DNA of 64,000 bases from Torymus aiolomorphi (taxonomy: Eukaryota > Arthropoda > Insecta > Hymenoptera > Torymidae), in the NCBI GenBank assembly GCA_036365515.1, contig CM070873.1, positions 48,232,011 through 48,296,010 of the forward strand, in the 5' to 3' direction. The notes under the pieces are model-generated. The model did not search any database. It saw only the letters and a program-made list of their open reading frames with translations, and was not told the origin of the DNA. Below, piece by piece: positions 56,330 to 64,000 of the stretch (position 1 is its first letter; each line of letters begins with the position of its first letter). The translations under genes were made by a program, and so were the position numbers.

Positions 56330-57356
56330 TTTCCCGGATTCGTTTGTTCATAATTTGGTTTTCTAAAACATTCTTCCAATGAATGCGTCGTACTTTTGCA
56401 AAAATTGCAGAATTTCCCTATCCTACATTCTACACTCTTTAATGTAGTGCAGTTTTCAATTGTGTGACCTTTTCTCTTACAATACGCACATGTTGGTGTT
56501 GTTTCTATTCTTTGTAATTTCCTGCAATTTACTACCGTGTGTCCCGATCTTTTACAAAATTCACAATATTGTTTTCTTTCGTTACGTATATTTATTTGTT
56601 CATTAAAACTCGTATTTCTTGGGTGATAACTTTGTTGTTGGGGATTGTTGAATCCGTTTTAGTTTCTTGAATTACTTGGTATGTGGTAAGTGTATTTATT
56701 TTCTAAATTTCTATAATTTGGATTGATATTTGTGTAATTTTTATTCATTCGTCAACTTGTATTCCGATCTGGGCAATGTGCTGCTGTATGTGCGATTGCC
56801 TCGCAAATTTGACAAGTTATCTTATTTTCAAATGTCTGTTGTTTACCTTACATCGTCATAATTCCCGCCGTCTGGCAATCCGAGGCTTCGTGACCTTCTA
56901 TCTTACAAATTGTACACCAAAACATTTTCCTTGTTACCTGACAGTATTTCATTATGTGTCCCGGTTTATTGCACCTCTGACATACTACCGACGGGCAGTT
57001 CTTCATTGTGTGGTTCGTGTTATCGCAGAATTCGCAAATTTCGATGACGTTAGCCTTTCTTTTACACACATTCGGACTGTGACCTCTTTCCTTGCATTTC
57101 CAGCAGAGTTCATATTTTTTGATCAGTGGGCAACTTATAACTGTGTGACCCATATCTTGGCAATATTGACAATGACTTACTTTTAAATGATTTAATTTAC
57201 AAATATTTATCGAATGTCCCCTTGAACTGCAAAATTTACAGATCAATTCTATTTTCTCTTTTGCGACATTGCAGAGATATGATAAATGATCCTTATTTTT
57301 ACAATATACACATAATGCGTTGTTGCATAGTGCTTCGTGTTCAGAATTATTACAAA
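56330..57356 (-). pseudogene. Array of about twelve CCHC zinc knuckles (Gypsy 2 nucleocapsid)
   Basis: One minus-strand frame, with three in-frame stops (about 56848, 56755, 56660), contains CX2CX4HX4C knuckles in series. They include CQICNNSEHEALC, CVYCKNKDHLSYLC, CKFCSSRGHSINIC, CQYCQDMGHTVISC, CWKCKERGHSPNVC, CEFCDNTNHTMKNC, CQRCNKPGHIMKYC, CTICKIEGHEASDC, CQICEAIAHTAAHC, CEFCKRSGHTVVNC, CAYCKRKGHTIENC and CNFCKSTTHSLEEC (the first is one residue short). Eight are contiguous; the rest are separated by a QINIRNERKQ-type linker. Retrotransposon gags normally carry one to three. Function: RNA packaging. The frame is +1 relative to the gag frame. Confidence 0.8.
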
Positions 57357-58615
57357 TTTGGCAATGATGCGGTATTTGGTTTTTCGAAACTATATAATAT
57401 ATTTGCGTTATCTTTTCTCATCATAATTCTTTTTTCTGTGTTTGCTTCTATATCTATTGCTCTTTGTATTGCACTCTGTATCGTTTCGTGTTCTCCTAAT
57501 ACAAATCGTATTTCACTTTTTAGACCGTCTTTAAAATAATTTAATATGTCTGTTTCTAATTGGGGTTTAAAAGTTGTAAAATTTCCTTCTGTAATACCTG
57601 GTTCTGATGCTTTTAAATCTTTAATTTTGGTACCTATTTCTGTAATCTTGTTATCATATTCCAATACTGTTACGTTCGGTTCTTGATTTATTCTAATCAA
57701 TTTTCCATAAAGTGTATGTATATCCTCCTTACTCGGATAAATTTTACGTATGGACTCAATTAAAATGTCCATAGGAGTAATGTTTGCTTTCCTTAGGGCT
57801 TTATATACTTCACCTTTTAATTTTATTTTTAAAAGTCGAACTAAGTTTTCTTCATCTGCGTTGTCAATAATGCCTTTTGCCTGTTGAAGTCTTTCTATAT
57901 ATTCTTCTGGTTCCATATTTTTTCCATCAAATTCCGGAACTATTTTTGCGACATCTTTGAGTGGTAGTTTAAGCTTTTGGTTTGCCATTTCTGTTTCGAG
58001 ATTTATTGGATCTTTGTTTATTTGAATTTCTGGCTGTCCGTTATTACTTGTATTATTATCTCTAGCTAAAATCAAACTTTGTTCATTAAGTAGTCCTTCT
58101 ATGTCCGTGTAGTCGTTTTGCCTGCCGTTTTCAAAATATATTGAATCCTCAAAAAATGGGGGGCTCTGACTTGGTATATTCGGTGTATGAAAATTAGTTG
58201 GTGATGTAATATGCTGTTTTAATTCCGGAATTAAAAGATTATTAATATTTTTTTCAGATATATCTTGTTCTTGTGTAGGTCTTGTAATATTCGGTTTTTT
58301 GTTTAAATTAACTGAAAATTGTGAATCTGTTTTTTCTGATACGTTAAGATCTGCTTTCGAAGTCGTTGGAATTGAAACTTTTTCCGTTTTCCCCTCTGTT
58401 TTTGAGTCAATTGGTACGTTAACGTAAGTATGTGATAAATTTTTAGGCAAGTTTATGCTCGGAGGTGATCTTGGTACTCTTGGTTTTCTTCCAAAAATAT
58501 TAGCTTCTTTACTTTTCTCGTCTATTTGCTTTTTAAGTTCTGGATTTCTTTGGGTTGTGTGTCTGGTTAAAATCCCTTCGTTTCCCTTATTTCCTGCGTT
58601 TTTCTGATATGACAT
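57350..58615 (-). CDS. Gypsy 2 gag (capsid) protein
   Basis: 421 codons from an ATG at 58615 (MSYQKNAGNKGNEG) to a TAA at 57350. The first half is low-complexity and polar (repeated PSI/IPSQSPP, NLNKKPNITRPT). The second half, from KDVAKIVPEFDGKNMEPEEYIERL onwards, matches the retrotransposon gag fold (LKIKLKGEVYKALRK, YPSKEDIHTLYGKLIRINQEPN). The stop is directly followed by the zinc-knuckle array in the +1 frame, so gag may end here or continue by frameshifting. Confidence 0.75.
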   Translation of the reverse strand: MSYQKNAGNKGNEGILTRHTTQRNPELKKQIDEKSKEANIFGRKPRVPRSPPSINLPKNLSHTYVNVPIDSKTEGKTEKVSIPTTSKADLNVSEKTDSQFSVNLNKKPNITRPTQEQDISEKNINNLLIPELKQHITSPTNFHTPNIPSQSPPFFEDSIYFENGRQNDYTDIEGLLNEQSLILARDNNTSNNGQPEIQINKDPINLETEMANQKLKLPLKDVAKIVPEFDGKNMEPEEYIERLQQAKGIIDNADEENLVRLLKIKLKGEVYKALRKANITPMDILIESIRKIYPSKEDIHTLYGKLIRINQEPNVTVLEYDNKITEIGTKIKDLKASEPGITEGNFTTFKPQLETDILNYFKDGLKSEIRFVLGEHETIQSAIQRAIDIEANTEKRIMMRKDNANILYSFEKPNTASLPNL

Positions 58616-60098
58616 GACATATTACTCTTTTGCCTATGCTATATTTAATATTTCTTTTTAAATATCGTTTTATTATTAGTTCGACTATTTCTTGTGTTTT
58701 TTTTTGTAATTTTATTTCACGATATAATTTATTTATTTGTCACTTTTATATATGTATCGCTTATTTTTGCGTTTTAATTGATTTCCTGATATTTTTATAT
58801 CTTATTATTTAAAATACAATATTTATTTATCTTGAACACTTTTGATTAATACTATTTTTCTCTTATATATTAGCACTTTTCCTGTTGTTTATATATTTAA
58901 TTATTTCTTTGTTATTTTCTTATTTTGTTGTATTTCTTTTTGTATGTAATGTTTATAATATTCTTGTTTGTATACTTTTCTTTTGTTTAGTTATTTTTGC
59001 CTTAAATCCTTTTATTATTGATTTATTTTCAATTTTCTTCCTTGGCTTAAGACAGTATTTGCATTTCTTATTTTTCGCGTAATATATTTTTGATTTTAAT
59101 ATGGAACCTTATTTTGTCACTTGCTATTGCAATTATAAATTGTTATATAGTTTTTTAGTAACTCGACGAGCCGTACTTACTTATCTTCAGAAGTTTGGGC
59201 GATTCATGCTACAATGATCCCCCAACTTCTTACTGCAAAGCAAGAAGCTCGGACTTATTCTATATTAGTCATCAATGTTATAAGAGTATTTTCCCGTCTT
59301 TCAAGAATTTATTTGATCTATTTTCAACCGTTATAGCTTGATTTAGATGATCTAGTGAACTTTCGTTCGATTTGTACCAAAACCACTGTGAAGTCCTGAC
59401 ATTCGAGATAATACTCTTATGAAGTTGTTATATATATATATATTTTTTTTTTGTATGTATATGTGGTTTTATTATTTTGGTTATATTTGGATACTTACTC
59501 TTTTATTGTGGAGGGTTCTGTAAATAAATTGTACTAAATAAATTGACTTTATACTGCTTGTATATATTAACTGACATTTAATTAACTTGTAAAATAATTT
59601 AGGCTCTTATTGGCCTTTACAAATAACTACTCCTTTTGTCGGCTGGAGTGATCCGGAGTTCGCGAATTAATTGCGAGGTACTACATTGTGTGGTGAAAGT
59701 CGCCGTATTTATTAATCAAGTAATTTGTGTTAAAGATGATCTTGACGATGGGTCGAGATCATCTTATTAAAAAAATTAAGTAAACATTTAAAAATTATCC
59801 TTGCGATTTCACAGTTGAAAAGTGCTGAGTCTAAACAAAGTGTCGACGAGCGTCTTCTTTCACAAAGTCAGTGGTTCGATACGTCGTGCTGGCTCTTGCG
59901 TAGCCGAAACGCTATGTTGTTAATATTCGCATTCGCATCGTTTTGTGGGTCAGAAAAATGAATGTTTGAGTTTGAATTTCTAATATACGTCACAGTACAC
60001 TTATGTAATTGGACTTTCCTCGTCTCGGTGCCGTTTGTATTGAAACGCAACGTTGTCGAAATTAGCGTACACTTCGTTTTAGTGTCACAAAATTACTG
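58616..60098. other. AT-rich upstream region of Gypsy 2; LTR not resolved
   Basis: Strongly T-rich on the plus strand up to 59100, then moderately mixed sequence, with (AT)n near 59430-59445. This is where the 5' LTR and primer site of the minus-strand element should lie, but with the 3' end missing there is no second LTR to compare. Minus strand TTGGGGGATCATT at about 59207-59219 is a possible primer site only. Confidence 0.3.
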
Positions 60099-61233
60099 AT
60101 GAAAATTATGTATGTTAATTTAATTTTGGAGATACATCACGGACGTAACAATAAAATAGTGTATTGTAAAGATGTAAAAGGTTTAATGAATGAAATTAAG
60201 CCTAATGTATATAAAGACGAAGAATGGAGATTGTTCATAGATTCATCAAACAGAAGTTTGAAAGTTGTATTACTACACAATAGTATCCCACTATGCCTCA
60301 GTTCCTATAGCGCTCTCCACCACAATGAAGGAAACATACGATAATCTCAAAATTATACTACAAAAAATTCAGTATGACAAGCATAAATGGCGTACATGTG
60401 GTGATTTGGAAGTTTCTGGAATATTGTTAGGACAGCAGTCTGGATTTACAAAGACGCCATGTTCTTGTGCTTATGGGATAGTAGAGACCGTGCAAAGCAC
60501 TATACAAATCATAAATGGCCTGAAAGAATCTCTCAAAGTCGGAAAGAATAAAGTTATAGCTACTCCATTGGTTGACCCGAAAAAACTTCTCATTCCGCCA
60601 TTACACACAAAACTTGGTGTTATGAAACAATTCGTTAAGGCTTTAGATAAAGATGGCCAGTGTTTCAAATACTTGGAAAGCAAATTTCCACGTAAATCAG
60701 ATGCGAAATTGAAGGAAGGTATTTTTGATGGTCTAGAAATTAGAAAAATGATGGCTGTTGATCAGTTTATTAGTTCCATGACCAAAATTGAAAAAGCTGC
60801 ATGGCTTAGCTTTAAGGCAGTTATTAAAAACTTTTTGGGTAATCGCAGAAGCCCAAATTACAAATTAATTGTATCTAAAATGGTTGGGAACTTTGGGAAA
60901 ATGGGTTGCCTAATGAATTACAAATTACATTTTCTACACAATCACTTGGATTGTTTTCCTGAAAACTGTGGAGAGAATAGTGAAGAACAGGGAGAGCTTT
61001 TTCACCAAGATGTTAGAGTAATGGAGAAGCGTTATCAAGGTAGATGGGATACTAGTATGCTGGCCGACTATTGCTGGATGTTGAAAAGAGATTGTAAAAC
61101 TACTGGGAAGAAACGTAAAGGAAACCTTTGCACCGATCATTTGGTGAGAAACGTGCAAGGTACAGTAAGAAAAAATAAATGGCATGAAGTTCGGTTTGTT
61201 TTGCATGATTTTGTACATTTGACCTTGAAATGA
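60099..61233 (+). pseudogene. TE-associated uncharacterised protein family, frameshifted
   Basis: The N-terminal piece (60099-60275: YCKDVKGLMNEI, EWRLFIDSSNRSLKVVLLHN) and the main piece (60300-61233) are in different frames; a frameshift lies near 60275-60310 between LLHN and SVPIALSTTMKETYDNLK. The main piece has LLGQQSGFTKTPC, IPPLHTKLGVMKQFVKALDK, then SEEQGELFHQDVRVMEKRYQ, GRWDTSMLADYCWMLKRDC. I recognise this as a family widespread in arthropod genomes and associated with repeats; its biochemical role is not known to me. The last codons run into the tandem array at 61209. Confidence 0.6.
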
Positions 61234-61665
61234 CCTTGACCCTGAGGTTATGGGGCCAAATGGTCGCCGGACTCGGATTCAGTGATCCCAAAAACATATG
61301 TACGTACTGTTAAAATTTGGTTGCCGTTAATTTTGTAAATTTGACCTTGACATGACCTTCACCCTGAGGTGATGGGATCAAAGGGACTACGGATTCGGAT
61401 TCAGCGATCCCAAAATCATATGTATGTATTGTTAAAACTTGGTTGCCGTTAATTTTGTTGACCTTGACATGACCTTCACCCTAAGGTGATGGGCTCAAAC
61501 GGACTACGGATTCGGATTCAGCGACCCCAAAAACAGATGTATGTACTGCTAAAACATGGTTTCCCTTAATTTGGTAGATTTGACCTTGAAATGACCTTGA
61601 CCCTGAGATGATGGGATCAGATCGACCCCGGATTCGGATTCAGCGACCTCAAAAACATAAGGTGT
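61209..61665 (+). repeat. Tandem array, four ~118-bp units with paired TGACCTTGA motifs
   Basis: Units begin near 61209, 61331, 61453 and 61570. Each holds TTGACCTTGAMATGACCTTS, then ACCCTRAGRTRATGGG, GGATTCGGATTCAGCGA and CCCAAAAACATATGTA. TGACCTTGA appears six times exactly and twice as TGACCTTCA. This nonamer is the extended half-site of FTZ-F1/ERR-type nuclear receptors; binding here is only a possibility. Confidence 0.75.
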
Positions 61666-62185
61666 ACATGGTCTGGTCCGTGGGTTTTGACATTTTTTTT
61701 GTGTGGCTGTGTAATCTTTGTTTCGTATACCGCTCATGCTAATCAGCTGTGTTTATCCTTCAATAAGCAGTTCGAATTTTGGCCGCGAGGGGCGCTGACG
61801 CCGGTCTTAACAAGGCGAATAGTACTACTGAAGAAAGAAAAACCAAACCAACATTATTATGGAAGAGCAGGCAAATACTATTTACAACACAATATTTTTC
61901 AAGATGTATCTATATATTCTCAACATAAAAATTTTTCATATGAGATATAATTTTAAAAGAATATTAAAAATTTGTGTTCATATTTGACAAGGTAAATAGA
62001 GTACTTGGATGTCAATAAAGAAAATGACAGTTTCATTGCTTTCAATGAATCACACATAAAACAAACAACAACTAAGATGTTTATTTAGACAGTATTGGAC
62101 TCAAAGTACGAAAGAAGTATTATGTTTTGAAGTAAGTTTTTCAAAATAAGAAAAGAAAATTGTGATTTTCATAGATCGTCTATCT
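61666..62185. other. Unassigned AT-rich sequence between two tandem arrays
   Basis: No gene is supported; the frame 61687-61950 has no recognisable domain. Confidence 0.2.
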
Positions 62186-62189
62186 AGTT

Positions 62190-62757
62190 GAAAATTATAT
62201 TCATAATAAAAATGTTGTGATTATTAGAAAATGACATCTAATCAGTGTTTTGTGTAATAAATAAAATAAAATACCAGTATGATGTGTTTCATGAAGTACA
62301 TATATAATCAAATTTTATTGATAACAAATAACATAGTGATTAAAAAATGGCATGTAATCAGAGTTTGGTGTTAAATAAAATAAAATACCGGTATGATGTG
62401 TTGCATGAAGTGCACATATAATCAAATGTTATAGACAACAAATAACATAGTTATTAAAAAATGGCATCTAATCAGTGTTTTGCGTAATATAAAAAAATAA
62501 AAGACCGGTAAAATGTGTTGCATGAAGTGTTATATCAAAATTTAAAACTCTACTTAAAATCAGCTTGAAATGTTTTGAAAATAGCTCAAGTATGTATTAA
62601 TAAGTAATTACGTGTTATGATGTTCATTAACTTCATAATACACTTTTGCATAGAAGAAAATATTACTGAATGATAACCGAGGCTAGAAATATACAATATA
62701 ATTTTCAGTGTTTTGTGTAATAATAAATAAAATATAGTATGACGTGTTACGTGGTAG
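62190..62757 (+). repeat. Tandem array, ~116-bp unit, three full copies plus decayed ends
   Basis: The core AATCAGTGTTTTGTGTAATA then AAATAAAATACCGGTATGATGT and GTTGCATGAAGTGCACATAT recurs, with the GATGTGTT position near 62281, 62395 and 62512. Partial copies are at 62190-62280 and 62705-62757. AT-rich noncoding satellite-like repeat. Confidence 0.7.
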
Positions 62758-62759
62758 TA

Positions 62760-63547
62760 TTCATGCGAAAGGATTGCTCTCTCATGAGGATAGCTAATCG
62801 AGCAGAATTCGAATGGTGAGCGCGATTAAAATAAATTTACAAAGCCAGATAAGTAGGAAAAAATAACAATTTATTCAAATTAATTTTAATAATAAAAAAT
62901 AGTACATTCATCATAGGTGACTACGAGTCGCGTTTGGCGGAGATCTGTAACATATAAAACAGCGGAGCGCGACATTACATACAAGTTTACGAATAACTAG
63001 AATACGGTGGTTGCGGGCGCGGTTCTCCACGAGTAGGCGAGTGCGCTCCCACTACTCGTGGACAACACCCGGGTAACGAGTGCGCTCGTATACCTCGGGG
63101 AATCGTCTCAGCGACGCTTCGGGTGCAGAGTAACGAGTGCGCTCGTATACTCCCTTCCGTCGGCGGGCTCCAGGGCTTAGCAAGTACGACCCTGGGCTGA
63201 GAGAATGATTTTCCACGGCGCGCGAGACGGCATTTATACTCGCTCGCCGTGTGCTGTATAGTCGGCGTGGTGGGGCGCGCTGTAGCTTGCGCGTCCTGCG
63301 CGACTCGTGGTCGCGGGGCTCGGTGGAGAGGGAAGTCAGCTATTCAGTTGCCTGCTTTCTCTCCTCGCTGTACGAGCTCCGGTATGTGTGTACATACGTG
63401 TGTACATGTATGTACACCCTCGTATGCTCGCTCTCCCGTATCGTTGACAGGTTTGTCGGCTTTCTCTCTCTAGCGCACGCGTTCTAGGAGGAGAAAGCTT
63501 CTCGCATTCACATTTTCGTACCGGTGCGCCTAAGGTGCATCGTTACA
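62760..63547 (-). repeat. 3' LTR of another minus-strand LTR retrotransposon (left border uncertain)
   Basis: Right edge ...GTGCATCGTTACA at 63547. On the minus strand this is an LTR start TGTAACGATGCACC preceded by the purine tract GCGGGGGGGAAA (63548-63560). On the minus strand the LTR has TATAAATG (about 63231-63238) and AATAAA near 62870, as expected for promoter and polyadenylation signal. It is GC-rich like the Gypsy LTRs at 16.4 and 26.6 kb and starts with the same TGTAACG. The left end cannot be fixed with only one copy in view. Confidence 0.6.
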
Positions 63548-63685
63548 TTTCCCCCCCGCTAAGGAGAGTGAAGCCTGCCTGCTTTACTCTATGCGCGTAC
63601 GGTTTATAATAAAATAATTAAAAATAACAAAACAACTATATTTACACGGCAGGGTTTCCCTAAGTGTCCCACGTTACCATTGATT

Positions 63686-63997
63686 TTATCGAGCCGCAGG
63701 TGCCAACGCCAACTGTCGTGTGTTACCCGATACTAGGTTACCCCGATAGGCATCTGTACCTCTGGCCCGTTTGGCAGCTTCACCAGCCGGTGCGGTAGCC
63801 ACGTTGTGGAGCGGTTGAACGGGGTGTACGATCGTCTCCACCCCGTAGCTGAGTTCGGTAGCAGCCTTGGTTGTTGTGGTGCTGGTTGCTCCTCCTGGCC
63901 GTATAGAAACACGTCTCTCTCCGCCTTGGTGTGTGTTTGCTTCGCTGCCCCGGAGACACCCGAGAGTAAAGCGGCACCGTCCGCTGGTGCACCCCAA
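63686..63997 (-). CDS. Possible C-terminal end of the retrotransposon polyprotein (partial)
   Basis: Minus frame open from near the window end to a stop at 63686. It has a Thr/Ala/Arg-rich composition (ATSTTTTKAATELS, APAGEAAKRARGTDAY) and no recognisable domain. Its position just upstream of the purine tract and 3' LTR fits the tail of pol. Confidence 0.3.
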   Translation of the reverse strand: MGCTSGRCRFTLGCLRGSEANTHQGGERRVSIRPGGATSTTTTKAATELSYGVETIVHPVQPLHNVATAPAGEAAKRARGTDAYRGNLVSGNTRQLALAPAAR

Positions 63998-64000
63998 AAA

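Noticed and set aside
58630..59082. Small hydrophobic membrane-like proteins upstream of gag
   Set aside because: They come from T-rich noncoding sequence; composition alone gives Phe/Leu/Ile-rich translations.

Overview
The window looks like eukaryotic, transposon-dense, AT-rich DNA, most likely from an arthropod (insect). I favour a hymenopteran such as an ant or wasp, but only as a guess from the mix of element families. I found no host gene I could name with confidence, no rRNA, no convincing functional tRNA and no CRISPR array. Almost every recognisable coding stretch belongs to a mobile element, often nested in or broken by another, and nearly all retroelement coding runs on the minus strand.

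Left third (1-16.4 kb): dispersed and tandem repeats, and the ends of several short palindromic elements. A minus-strand pogo/Tc5-type DDE transposase gene survives in pieces: HTH part at 14.0-15.2 kb, DDE part with an apparent intron at 5.3-7.2 kb. The two pieces are separated by a 6.6-kb insertion with GGCACGACCG termini and TA duplications, plus two smaller insertions.

16.4-28 kb: a decayed Ty3/Gypsy element with 1.1-kb LTRs, whose integrase tail carries three AT-hook-like motifs. A nearly complete Ty1/Copia element sits inside it (20643-25920, 5-bp duplication ATTTT, initiator-Met-type primer site). At 28.06-28.80 kb lies an inverted copy of a repeat also found at 4.07-4.80 kb.

30-41 kb: an 805-bp palindromic element; a 4.6-kb element with ~1.1-kb inverted arms around a gene that resembles an XPG/FEN-type nuclease with a cysteine-rich CXC tail (one arm split by a 912-bp palindromic element); an old ~480-bp duplication; and a 552-bp element made of a 10-bp word.

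41.4-49 kb: a second Copia element is split by a palindromic element, which is itself split by a pair of head-to-head Penelope-like elements (RT plus GIY-YIG). Each Penelope copy has a hammerhead-ribozyme-like motif in its 3' flank.

49-64 kb: microsatellite and nested hairpins, then a decayed Gypsy-type element with about twelve CCHC zinc knuckles, interrupted by a 2.16-kb long-TIR element. After that come a frameshifted gene of an uncharacterised TE-associated family, two tandem-repeat arrays, and the LTR end of another minus-strand retrotransposon that runs off the window.

The most distinctive signal is a set of short elements that share termini close to CCCnnnYGnAAAW and 2-bp A/T target duplications. 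Their interiors are built from completely different short self-complementary words (positions 1, 1.8, 2.05, 14.2, 30.5, 35.7, 40.4 and 42.4 kb).
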